Assembly: GCF_963676735.1 (NCBI RefSeq) | Contig: NZ_OY781464.1 | Span: forward strand, 2,017,001 to 2,081,000 | Direction: 5' to 3' | From: an uncultured Draconibacterium sp. | GTDB taxonomy: Bacteria; Bacteroidota; Bacteroidia; Bacteroidales; Prolixibacteraceae | Length of the DNA stretch: 64,000 bases | Shown here: piece by piece, positions 9,333 through 17,891 of the stretch | How positions within the stretch are numbered: position 1 is the first letter of the stretch | How the letters are laid out: every line of letters begins with the position of its first letter | Translations under genes and position numbers: made by a program | The notes under the pieces: generated by a model | Databases searched by the model: none | Told to the model about the DNA's origin: nothing | The model's input: only the letters and a program-made list of their open reading frames with translations

Positions 9333-10676
9333 TTAGATTTTTGGTTCCCAGTTCGGATCATATTCTCGCCCCCACAACTTCATGGCAGCGCGGTCAAACA
9401 TCATCCCTGTTTTTCCACAAATATCAAAACCATGACCAATACGGTAGGCAACATTCGCATAATGCACCATTGTCATACTTATAGCCCCTTCCGCAATGTG
9501 GGCATTCAGGTTTTCTTTTCCGCGAATACCGTTAAACCAATTCTGCACGTGTTTGGTTGAGGTATCACCACCTCCACCAAGTGCAGTACCCGCTTCTTGA
9601 GTTGCCGATTTGCTGTCTTTTACAATTTTACCGTTTCTATCGTAAAGGATGTATTTACCCCGATCAACAAAAACAGTTCCTTCGCTACCGTAAATAATTG
9701 TGCCACGGCCACCCATTCCGTAGGTATCGTGTCCCGAACGGCTACGGCCATCCCATTTTATTACTTTGTTTTCATCAAATTTAAATGTGGCATCCATGGT
9801 GTCATACATTTCCCAGCCATCGTTAAAAAAATGGCGTTTATCAGCTTCAACATGTACATTGTTCGGAAAACCTACCTGCAGAGCCCAACGCGCAACGTCC
9901 AATTCGTGTGTTGCATTATTTCCGGTTTCACCGGTTCCGTAATTCCAGCCGTACCAGTGCCAGTTGTAATTCCATGTTTCTTCGGTATACTCGCGATGTA
10001 CGGCAGGTCCTTGCCAAATCTCCCAATCAAGACCAGTTGGCACCGGAGCTTGTTTTTGCACCGGCACTTCGCCTCGTTTATTAATGTAAAAAGCAACCGC
10101 GCGATAAGGTACGCCAATAATTCCATCATGAATATCTTTAATAATTTCGATGGTATGTGCTGAAGAGCGCTGCTGGTTTCCCATTTGAACCACTTTATTA
10201 TATTTTTCAGCAGCTTTCACAATCATTTCATTCTCGTACATGTTATGGCTGCATGGTTTCTCAACATAAACATGCTTGCCTGCCTGCATCGCCATAACTG
10301 CTCCCGGAGTATGCCAGTGGTCGGGTGTTGCATTAATTATACAATCAAGGTCTTTGTCATCCAGTGCTTTTCTGAAATCATTTTCAAGTTTTGGCTTATA
10401 GTCGATTCGTTTTGCAAAACTGGCTGCTGCTTTTTCGCGCTGATGTTGCATAACATCGCACAAATATTTCAATTCTACATTGCTTTCTTTTTGGGCAATT
10501 GGATCGTAAAATGCGCCAAGACGACGCCCCAAGCCCATAATGGCTACGTTTAGTTTATCGTTTGCGCCAATAATTTTGCTGTAACTTTTTGCCGACATCC
10601 CCATTGTTGTTCCGGCTACTGCTACTCCAGCTGTTCCGGCTGATACCTTTTTTAAAAATTCTCTTCTGTCAGTCAT
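9333..10676 (-). CDS. Gfo/Idh/MocA family oxidoreductase, Tat-exported (447 aa)
   Basis: N-terminal twin-arginine signal DRREFLKK with a following Ala/Gly/Val-rich hydrophobic stretch. LNVAIMGLGRRLGAFY is the nucleotide-binding loop and YVEKPCSHNMYENE the EKP motif; the segment GNNATHELDVARWAL corresponds to the catalytic His/Asp region. The DUF1080 gene lies only 9 bp upstream, so the two form one operon. That pairing is the classic arrangement for 3-keto-glycoside processing: the oxidoreductase makes or uses a 3-keto sugar and the DUF1080 protein breaks the glycosidic bond. Confidence 0.9.
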   Translation of the reverse strand: MTDRREFLKKVSAGTAGVAVAGTTMGMSAKSYSKIIGANDKLNVAIMGLGRRLGAFYDPIAQKESNVELKYLCDVMQHQREKAAASFAKRIDYKPKLENDFRKALDDKDLDCIINATPDHWHTPGAVMAMQAGKHVYVEKPCSHNMYENEMIVKAAEKYNKVVQMGNQQRSSAHTIEIIKDIHDGIIGVPYRAVAFYINKRGEVPVQKQAPVPTGLDWEIWQGPAVHREYTEETWNYNWHWYGWNYGTGETGNNATHELDVARWALQVGFPNNVHVEADKRHFFNDGWEMYDTMDATFKFDENKVIKWDGRSRSGHDTYGMGGRGTIIYGSEGTVFVDRGKYILYDRNGKIVKDSKSATQEAGTALGGGGDTSTKHVQNWFNGIRGKENLNAHIAEGAISMTMVHYANVAYRIGHGFDICGKTGMMFDRAAMKLWGREYDPNWEPKI

Positions 10677-10685
10677 GTGTTATCG

Positions 10686-12032
10686 TTAAAGTTCGCGTAT
10701 TTTTAAACTTCTGAAATGCACTGTATCATTATGGTCCTGAAGCAGAATCGGTCCTTTTTCGGCCATTCCGAAACCTTCGAATTTTGCATATTTACTGCGG
10801 GCAACCAAAGCTTTAAAAATAGCATCACCCTTTGTATACTCCACCACTTTTCTGCCGTTTAACCAGTGCTGCACCTTGCCGCAAGGATAAACAACAATGC
10901 GTCCCCGGTTCCATTCGTTTGCGCCTTTTGTAAAACGTTTCTCCTTGGTCGAGGGAATAAGGTCGTACAACGAAGACATGGTGCGGTTACCTACTGCGCC
11001 TTTTTTTGCATCAGCATGTTTTTCATCATCTAAAATCTGGTACTCCAAACCTAAACCAGGGCCATTATTGCCTATGCCATATTTTATCCCGCTGTTTGCG
11101 CCTTCGGTATACATAAATTCAAATTTCATCTCAAAGGGGCCAAATTCTTTTTTGGTAATAATATCGCCTCCCTTTTTGCTCGAATCGGCCTTGCTTGAAA
11201 GTACACTTAAAATACCATCTTTTACCTGCCATCCTTGTTCAGGGAATTTTCCTGTTTTTGCACTTATCCAGCAATTAGTTGATTCACCATCAAATAACAA
11301 TTTAAATCCTTGCTTTTTCTCAACAATACTTAAATCGTTAGCCAACAGGTTTTCAACATGTATATTGGCATAAAAGTCAGGCTCCAGGTTTTCAGTTTTT
11401 ATACGCACATTGCGCCATTTAATCTGTTGGCCTTCTTTTTCCTTATTGTTTCCTATTCCGTGAACCTGCAACGCAATAAAACCTTCAGCGGTCATATCGT
11501 CGATTACATGTGCCACCGGAATATCATTTAACCAGGTGCGAATTGAATTACCAATACATTCAATGCGGTATTTATTCCATTCTCCCATCTTCAATGCTTT
11601 TCGGGCATCAGGATTTAAATCGAGCGGATAAAGCCATCCACGTCGGGCTTCATCGTATATTCCCGCGCTCCACGCCCTTTCTGAGGGATCAACTTCGCAC
11701 TGATAACCATGTACACGCCCGTTATTGTATTCAGGCAAGCTTAAACTTCTGAATTGTATACCTGAATTCATATTGGGCTCTACGAGCAATTCTACTTCAA
11801 AAACAAAATCGCTGTAATTTTTCTCTGTACATAAAAAGGAATTGGGTGTTCCGGCTACCGTGGTACCAACGATTACACCATCAACAACATCGTATGTTGC
11901 TTCACCATTGCGCTGTACCCAACCATCCAGGTTTTCACCATTAAATAAATTTACCCAGTCGTTTTGGGCATTTGTAGTTGTTCCTATTAGAAGGAAACTA
12001 ATAAGAAATAAAATCGAAATTAAGTTTCTCAC
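10686..12032 (-). CDS. secreted protein with two tandem DUF1080 (3-keto-disaccharide hydrolase) domains
   Basis: 448 residues. The start is a GTG at 12032; no in-frame ATG lies upstream. Residues 1-22 are a Sec signal (cleavage after TNA). Domain 1 begins WVNLFNGENLDGWV (about residues 25-210) and domain 2 begins GFKLLFDGESTNCWI (about 235-448); both open with the family's LF(N/D)GE signature. Single-domain members are more usual, so this is an internal duplication. Family knowledge: DUF1080 enzymes, jelly-roll lectin-like folds, cleave glycosides already oxidised at C3. It leads the minus-strand operon with the Gfo/Idh gene 9 bp downstream. The 195 bp upstream contain the oligopeptidase terminator and presumably the operon promoter. 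Confidence 0.88.
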   Translation of the reverse strand: MRNLISILFLISFLLIGTTTNAQNDWVNLFNGENLDGWVQRNGEATYDVVDGVIVGTTVAGTPNSFLCTEKNYSDFVFEVELLVEPNMNSGIQFRSLSLPEYNNGRVHGYQCEVDPSERAWSAGIYDEARRGWLYPLDLNPDARKALKMGEWNKYRIECIGNSIRTWLNDIPVAHVIDDMTAEGFIALQVHGIGNNKEKEGQQIKWRNVRIKTENLEPDFYANIHVENLLANDLSIVEKKQGFKLLFDGESTNCWISAKTGKFPEQGWQVKDGILSVLSSKADSSKKGGDIITKKEFGPFEMKFEFMYTEGANSGIKYGIGNNGPGLGLEYQILDDEKHADAKKGAVGNRTMSSLYDLIPSTKEKRFTKGANEWNRGRIVVYPCGKVQHWLNGRKVVEYTKGDAIFKALVARSKYAKFEGFGMAEKGPILLQDHNDTVHFRSLKIREL

Positions 12033-12180
12033 TGTTATTGGATTTAAGTTTATATTGGTTTATTCTTGGTTATCGTGTGCGAACACGACACCAGCAAATT
12101 TAATTATTTTTTAGAGTTATCAAGGATGTTTTTAGCCAGAAATTGTTTATCAGCTTAAAATAATTGATTGAAATAAAAAA

Positions 12181-12204
12181 GCCCCGGCAAAAAATTACCG
12201 GGGC
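12181..12204 (-). terminator. rho-independent terminator after the S9 oligopeptidase gene
   Basis: Stem GCCCCGG/CCGGGGC with a 10 nt loop, followed on the minus strand by TTTTTTATTTC. It lies 24 bp below the stop of the oligopeptidase gene. Confidence 0.92.
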
Positions 12205-12227
12205 TTGCAACTATTGTTTTAGTATTT

Positions 12228-14333
12228 TTATTCCATTCCAATCAAATCGAAAATAAAGGCGTATTGTAAAGCCGTTTCTTTAATCCATTCGTAGCGACCT
12301 GATGCACCTCCATGTCCGTAATCCATATTTATATGGAAAATCAGTGGATTATCATCAGTTTTTAATTCGCGGAGTTTGGCCACCCATTTGGCAGGTTCCC
12401 AATATTGCACCTGCGAATCGTGCAAGCCGGTAGTTACCAGCAAGGCCGGATAATCCTTTGCTTCAACCTGGTCGTAAGGCGAATACGCCAGCATGTAGTG
12501 GTAGTACTTTTCTACTTTTGGATTTCCCCACTCATCAAACTCGCTGGTGGTTAATGGAATACTTTCGTCGAGCATGGTTGTTACCACATCAACAAAAGGT
12601 ACTGCTGCAATTACACCTTTATACAATTCGGGGCGAAGATTAATGCAGGTTCCCATCAACAGACCTCCGGCACTTCCTCCTAATGCAAAAAGTTTTTCAG
12701 GATTGGTATACCCATCATCAATTAAAAATTGCGCGCAATCATTAAAGTCGGTAAAAGTGTTCATTTTATTCAACAGTTTACCATCTTCGTACCAGGCACG
12801 TCCATTTATCTGACTGCCCCTAATGTGAGCAATGGCGTAAACAAACCCCCGATCGAGGAGCGGAAGAATTGATAGCCGAAAACGTGGATCCATGGTTGCA
12901 CCGTATGATCCATATCCGTAAAGCATTGTTGGATTTTCACCATTTTTTTCCATTCCCTTTTTGTACACAATCGACATTGGGATCTGGGTTCCATCGCCGG
13001 CCGTAGCATAAATACGTTTGGTTTCGTAGTTATTTTTATCAAAACCACCTAAAACCTCGTCTTGTTTTAACAAGGTGCGCTCCTTGGTTTTCAGGTTGAA
13101 ATCAAAGATTGATGTCGGGGTGGTCATCGAGGAGTAGCTAAACCTAAAGACTTCGCTATCAAACTCAAGATTAATATCCGAATTTGCTGTATAAACTTCT
13201 TCGTCAAAATCAATGTAATACTCTTCCCCTTTCCATGGCATAACACGAAGCTGCGTAATTCCTTCTTTACGTTCCGAAACGATAAGGTAGTCTTTAAAAA
13301 CATCAAAACCGGTAAAAAAAACATCTTCGCGGTGTGCAATAACTTCGGTCCAGTTTTCCTTTTCCGTTTTTAACACCGGTGTTTTCATCAATCGGAAATT
13401 TTGCGCATTTAAATTGGTCCGTATATAAAAATGATCTTCAAAATGGTTGACCGAATATTCTAGTCCCCGTGTTCTGGGCTGTATAATTTTAAATTCTTCG
13501 TCAGGGTTATTAGCATCAATAAACCGGAATTCGGTGGTAAGCGTACTAAAACTGTAAATCATGATAAATGCTTCTGATTTTGTTTTAAATACGCCGGTGG
13601 AAAAAGTTTCATCCTCTTCGTAAAATATCTCAACATCATCTTCAACCGGTGTTCCCAGCGTATGCTTCATAATTTTTTCAGAACGAAGCGTAACATCATC
13701 TTTCAACACATAATAAACCGTTTTATTATCGTTTGCCCAAACAGCATTGCCGGTAGTTAAAGGAATAGCATCTTCCAACAACTCGCCGGTTTCGAGGTTT
13801 TTAAATTGAATGGTGTATTTTCTTCTACTAACCGTATCTGTTCCGTATGCCAGAATCTTGTTGTCGGGGCTGACCGACATTCCACCAATGGCAAAATACT
13901 CGTGTCCTTCTGCCAATATATTTTCATCCAGAATTATTTCTTCATCGGCATCCAACGATCCTTTTTTTCGGCAGTTTACATCATATTCTTTCTCCGGAAG
14001 TTGTTTGTAATAATAGAAATAGCCATTCTTTTTGTATGGTACCGACTCATTTTTTTCTTTAATCTTTGATTTGATTTCATCATACAAGTTTTCCTGCAGT
14101 TCTTCGGTGTGTTTCATCACCGCATCTTTATAGGCATTTTCTGCTTCCAGGTGGGCAATCACTTCCGGATTTTCACGCTCATTCATCCAATAATAATTAT
14201 CGATTCGCGTATGCCCATGTGTTGTTAACTCTTTTGGTATTTTCTTTGCTACTGGTGGCATAATTTTTTCGTTTGTAGAACAAGCTGCCAAAACAAATAA
14301 AATTATGGCAGGCATCAAAACTAGATTTTTCAT
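12228..14333 (-). CDS. S9A family oligopeptidase B-like lipoprotein
   Basis: 701 residues. The signal MKNLVLMPAIILFVLAAC has a good lipobox (LAAC), so the enzyme is probably anchored in the cell envelope. Residues about 30-420 are the seven-bladed propeller; the C-terminal alpha/beta-hydrolase domain has GGSAGGLLMG around the nucleophile Ser, the oxyanion segment YGYGSYG, and the DYGHGGASGR motif with the catalytic His near the C-terminus. These features match oligopeptidase B (PtrB) more than prolyl oligopeptidase. It hydrolyses short peptides, often after basic residues. It is divergent from the symporter gene with a 75 bp shared promoter region. Confidence 0.92.
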   Translation of the reverse strand: MKNLVLMPAIILFVLAACSTNEKIMPPVAKKIPKELTTHGHTRIDNYYWMNERENPEVIAHLEAENAYKDAVMKHTEELQENLYDEIKSKIKEKNESVPYKKNGYFYYYKQLPEKEYDVNCRKKGSLDADEEIILDENILAEGHEYFAIGGMSVSPDNKILAYGTDTVSRRKYTIQFKNLETGELLEDAIPLTTGNAVWANDNKTVYYVLKDDVTLRSEKIMKHTLGTPVEDDVEIFYEEDETFSTGVFKTKSEAFIMIYSFSTLTTEFRFIDANNPDEEFKIIQPRTRGLEYSVNHFEDHFYIRTNLNAQNFRLMKTPVLKTEKENWTEVIAHREDVFFTGFDVFKDYLIVSERKEGITQLRVMPWKGEEYYIDFDEEVYTANSDINLEFDSEVFRFSYSSMTTPTSIFDFNLKTKERTLLKQDEVLGGFDKNNYETKRIYATAGDGTQIPMSIVYKKGMEKNGENPTMLYGYGSYGATMDPRFRLSILPLLDRGFVYAIAHIRGSQINGRAWYEDGKLLNKMNTFTDFNDCAQFLIDDGYTNPEKLFALGGSAGGLLMGTCINLRPELYKGVIAAVPFVDVVTTMLDESIPLTTSEFDEWGNPKVEKYYHYMLAYSPYDQVEAKDYPALLVTTGLHDSQVQYWEPAKWVAKLRELKTDDNPLIFHINMDYGHGGASGRYEWIKETALQYAFIFDLIGME

Positions 14334-14408
14334 TGTGCAGTTGTTTATTGTTATGTGTTCCTAATTTAGCAAATTGTTACATAAATTGCGATATTTGCGC
14401 CATTAGCT

Positions 14409-15743
14409 ATGCAAAAAGAAATAACCATACTTCTGTACTTTTTGTTTATTATTGGGATAGGTATTTATTCCGCTTTCAGCATAAAAAAACCATCAGATTA
14501 TTATGTTGCCGGTAAAAACGCCAATTTTTGGCAGGTAGCCGGCAGTTTACTGGCAACCATACTGGGTGGGTCGGCAATTATTGGCACAATTGAATTAAGT
14601 CAGAATACAGGTTGGCCGGCACTTTGGTTTTTGTTTTCTGCCGCTATTGGCTTATTTGTTCTTGCTCCGGTATCAAAATATGTACGCCGTTACGGAAAAT
14701 ACACATTACCCGAATTGCTGGGTAATTTTTTTGGTAAAAAAGCTGAACGTTTTGCAACCCTGATTATTCCTTTAGCCTGGCTGGGCATTGTGGCTGCACA
14801 GATTATTGCTGCAGCAAAAATCTTGCAAAGTTTAGATTTTATATCTTATGAAATGGCTGCCATAGTTGCCACGATTGTTTTCATTATTTACACTTTGCTT
14901 GGCGGACAGTTAAGTATTCTGAAAACCGATAGCCTACAAGCCCTTTTAATTATTTCGGGTCTGGCAGCACTGGTGTTTTTTTCTTTAAAATCAAGTCAGA
15001 CCATTAATTATGAGCCACTTCAGTTTGGTTCGCTTTTTAATGCTTCGTTTTCAATTGTTGATTTACTGGTTTTATTGCTCACCTATTCGGTAACTTTTGT
15101 GGTTGGTCCGGATATCTATTCCCGGCTATTCTGTGCAAAAAAAGAAAAAACAGCCACAACAGCCATCGTTGTGGTAGCTTTTTTACTTATTCCAATATCT
15201 TTTGCCCTAACCTACCTTGGTGTATATTCGGGTAGCAGCAACGAAGGGATTGTTTCCTTTGCACAACATTTACTTCCGGAATGGGCCTACGGTTTATTTA
15301 TTGCGGCTTTATTATCTGCCGTAATGTCATCAGCCGATACTACCCTGCTTACGTCATCGATGATTTTAAGTGAACTATTCATTGGCGATCTGGATCATTC
15401 CAAATCACTACCACTTACCAGGTGGCTGGTAATTGCAATAGGCCTGGGCAGCCTTATTATCGCATTATTCATCACCTCGGTTATTCAGGCGCTTTTAATG
15501 GCGCTGGCTTTTTTTTCGGGAGCCTTTGTTGTTCCTATGCTATTTGGCTTATTAGGGGTAAAGGTGAACAGAAACAACATAATTAAGGCAATGGCAATTG
15601 GCGGGGTTACAGCTCTTTTGGGTAAAACAGTTACGCTTATTGACTATTCCTCCATTGGAAACATAATTATAATATCGGCGTACTTTATTAATTGCACATT
15701 TCTATTAATTGGAAAAAATAATAGTCTCAAAACAAAGCCTTAG
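14409..15743 (+). CDS. sodium:solute symporter (SSS family)
   Basis: 444 residues with about 12-13 hydrophobic helices. The signature LLATILGGSAIIGTIELS in TM2 and AALLSAVMSSADTTLLTSS in TM8 are typical of the SSS family; the latter region holds Na+ ligands. The family takes up sugars, amino acids, nucleosides or carboxylates with Na+; the substrate is unclear. A promoter candidate GATATTTG lies at 14390-14397 (7 of 8 matches in the Bacteroidota -7 box), so transcription may start only a few bases before the ATG. Confidence 0.9.
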   Translation: MQKEITILLYFLFIIGIGIYSAFSIKKPSDYYVAGKNANFWQVAGSLLATILGGSAIIGTIELSQNTGWPALWFLFSAAIGLFVLAPVSKYVRRYGKYTLPELLGNFFGKKAERFATLIIPLAWLGIVAAQIIAAAKILQSLDFISYEMAAIVATIVFIIYTLLGGQLSILKTDSLQALLIISGLAALVFFSLKSSQTINYEPLQFGSLFNASFSIVDLLVLLLTYSVTFVVGPDIYSRLFCAKKEKTATTAIVVVAFLLIPISFALTYLGVYSGSSNEGIVSFAQHLLPEWAYGLFIAALLSAVMSSADTTLLTSSMILSELFIGDLDHSKSLPLTRWLVIAIGLGSLIIALFITSVIQALLMALAFFSGAFVVPMLFGLLGVKVNRNNIIKAMAIGGVTALLGKTVTLIDYSSIGNIIIISAYFINCTFLLIGKNNSLKTKP

Positions 15744-15817
15744 GTTATCTGAAGTTTTTAATCCCTCATTTTTTTTCATTATTTAAATGATTATAAAAAA
15801 AATACCCTCTAAATTTT

Positions 15818-15825
15818 TATTTTTG
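15818..15825 (+). promoter_or_regulatory. -7 promoter element before the kinase/regulator operon
   Basis: TATTTTTG fits the Bacteroidota TAnnTTTG box exactly. No TTG is seen at the right distance for -33. It lies 97 bp upstream of the kinase start at 15922. Confidence 0.4.
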
Positions 15826-15921
15826 AACATTTGAAGCTTAAAACTTTACAAACTATAAAAATGCGTCTGTTAAAAGGCTATCTCATAGGTAACCCAACGC
15901 TTGCATTAGATCAAACTTAAT

Positions 15922-17343
15922 ATGAAGGACGGAAAAAAATACAAACAGCTGATTGAAAGTCTGGGCAACGAATATTTCTTTTATTCACACAATCTTGCTG
16001 GTGAATATCTTTATATAAGCCCATCAGTTGAAAAAGTTCTTGGTTATGATGTTGAAGAGGCCAAGAAGGGTTTGGTAAGGCATATGACTGAGAGCAAACT
16101 GAATAAAGAAACCATTGAGGTTTTAAAGAAAAGTGCAACTGGCGAAAAGCAGAAAACATTTCAGTTTGAGTTGTATGCCAAAAACGGAAAAATTAAGGTT
16201 ATTGAAATAACCGAATCACCCTTGTACAATGATAATGGTGAACTAATCTCAATTGAAGGGGTTGCGCACGATATAACCAGAAGAAAAGAGCGTGAAAAAA
16301 CCATACAAAAGCAAAACGAAATGCTGAAACAGCAAACCGAGGCTTTGGAAGCAACTATTGCCGATTTAAAACGCACCCAATCGCAACTGGTACAATCAGA
16401 AAAAATGCGTGCTCTCGGAAACCTGATTGCCGGTGTCGCCCACGAAATTAACACCCCAATCGGAGCCATTAACGCATCTGTTGACAACATCTCCCGATCG
16501 CTTGATGCTTCGATGGAAAATTTATTCGTTCTCTTCACACGTCTGTCGGAGCAAGAACTGGTGGTTTTTCTTCGGATAATGAAGATGATTGACCAGAAGA
16601 AACCTTCGCTTACTTCAAAAGAAAAACGTTTTTACAAAAAACAAATCAAACAAAAGCTGGAGCAAGCCGGACATACAGATATATTTAACCTAACCGATTA
16701 TTTGCTTTATCTTAATTTGTACGAACAGGTTGATGATGTAATTGCGCTGCTCACCATTAAAAACCCGGGATTTGTATTAAAATCAATAAAAGATATTTAC
16801 TCCGTACGTAAAAACTCGGAGAACATTAAACTGGCGGTTGACAAGGCTGCCAAAGTAGTGTTTGCCCTAAAACGATTTACCCATAAAGATCAGGGATTGG
16901 CAAAAGAAAAAACCAATCTTATCGAGAATATTGAAATGGTATTAACACTACATCATAACCGCATAAAACAGGGCATTGAGGTAGTTCAGGAGTACGATGA
17001 AATACCATTTATTAGCTGTTATCCCGACGAGTTGGTGCAGGTGTGGACGAACCTTGTTTCCAATGCCATTCAAGCAATGAATAACCAGGGTACCCTTTCA
17101 ATTGGAATAAAAAACCTGGGAGAACGAGTTCAGGTAAGCATAGGCGATACAGGTTGTGGTATTCCCAAGGAAAACCACGAGAAGATTTTTGAGCCATTCT
17201 TTACAACAAAGAAAGCAGGAGAAGGTACCGGGATTGGACTCGACCTGGTTTTAAAAATTATTGAAAAACATCAGGCCAACCTCGATTTTACAAGCGAACC
17301 TGGAAAAGGGACAACATTTATTGTTACATTGCCCGTTAATTAA
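15922..17343 (+). CDS. soluble PAS-domain sensor histidine kinase
   Basis: 473 residues with no membrane segment or signal. Residues 8-118 form a PAS/PAC pair (NEYFFYSHNLAGEYLYISP, then VAHDITRRKERE), followed by a coiled coil. The H-box GVAHEINTPIGAI places the phospho-acceptor His near residue 174. Between the H-box and the N-box there is a long helical insert (about residues 190-330), larger than in standard HisKA domains. The ATPase boxes are WTNLVSNAIQAM, GDTGCGIP and GEGTGIGLDLVLK. The class resembles NtrB-like cytoplasmic kinases. Two receiver genes follow on the same strand, so this kinase probably feeds them. Confidence 0.92.
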   Translation: MKDGKKYKQLIESLGNEYFFYSHNLAGEYLYISPSVEKVLGYDVEEAKKGLVRHMTESKLNKETIEVLKKSATGEKQKTFQFELYAKNGKIKVIEITESPLYNDNGELISIEGVAHDITRRKEREKTIQKQNEMLKQQTEALEATIADLKRTQSQLVQSEKMRALGNLIAGVAHEINTPIGAINASVDNISRSLDASMENLFVLFTRLSEQELVVFLRIMKMIDQKKPSLTSKEKRFYKKQIKQKLEQAGHTDIFNLTDYLLYLNLYEQVDDVIALLTIKNPGFVLKSIKDIYSVRKNSENIKLAVDKAAKVVFALKRFTHKDQGLAKEKTNLIENIEMVLTLHHNRIKQGIEVVQEYDEIPFISCYPDELVQVWTNLVSNAIQAMNNQGTLSIGIKNLGERVQVSIGDTGCGIPKENHEKIFEPFFTTKKAGEGTGIGLDLVLKIIEKHQANLDFTSEPGKGTTFIVTLPVN

Positions 17344-17356
17344 AACCAATTTTTTT

Positions 17357-17371
17357 TGTACGAATCGTACA
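17357..17371. promoter_or_regulatory. 15 bp palindrome between kinase and response regulator genes
   Basis: TGTACGAATCGTACA is a perfect 7+7 palindrome around a central A, preceded by a run of T. It lies 14 bp after the kinase stop and about 100 bp before the regulator start. It could be a dimeric repressor operator or a short RNA hairpin; the stem lacks the GC core and downstream T-tract expected of a terminator. Confidence 0.4.
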
Positions 17372-17474
17372 TTGAGAAATATAAAAAACAAAGGAGAAGT
17401 ATTGCAAAGTAGTTGTATAAAAAAGATGCCCTTGCAAAGCCAGCATTTGCCTTTAAAGAAATAATTATTAGTAC

Positions 17475-17891
17475 ATGAAAAAGAAAGCGATAGTTTGTGT
17501 TGACGATGAAAGTATAATTCTGGACAGCCTTGGAGAACAGATAAGAAATATGTTTGGCAACGAATACCTTTATGAATCGGCGGAAAATGCGGCCGAAGGA
17601 CTGGAGGTTATTGAAGAGCTTGCAGAAGAAGATATTGATGTGCTTGTGATTGTTTCTGACTGGTTAATGCCAGGACAAAAAGGCGACGAATTTCTTATTG
17701 ATGTTCATAAAAAATTTCCTAAAATCGTGAAGGTTATGTTAACGGGGCAGGCCGACGAATCGGCTGTTAACAATGCCATAAACAATGCCGATTTACATGC
17801 CTATCTAACCAAGCCCTGGTCGGCACAGGATTTAGAGAAAGTGATAAAAACGGGCTTAGTAAAAATTGAAAAATACGGATCAGATGAATAA
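17475..17891 (+). CDS. single-domain response regulator (receiver only)
   Basis: 138 residues, only a REC domain. VCVDDESIILDSL has the acidic pair, VSDWLMPGQKGDEFL the phosphorylated Asp at residue 62, MLTGQAD the conserved Thr and LTKPWSAQDL the conserved Lys. With no output domain it probably works by protein contact or as a phospho-relay or sink between the kinase upstream and the hybrid protein downstream. It overlaps the next gene by 8 bp. Confidence 0.93.
   Translation: MKKKAIVCVDDESIILDSLGEQIRNMFGNEYLYESAENAAEGLEVIEELAEEDIDVLVIVSDWLMPGQKGDEFLIDVHKKFPKIVKVMLTGQADESAVNNAINNADLHAYLTKPWSAQDLEKVIKTGLVKIEKYGSDE

Noticed and set aside
15861..15920. 19-codon frame MRLLKGYLIG directly before the kinase gene, containing a GGTAACCC match
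   Set aside because: No ribosome site or conservation evidence; the GGTAACC block faces away from a suitable gene and lacks the GAATA block at 15 nt.
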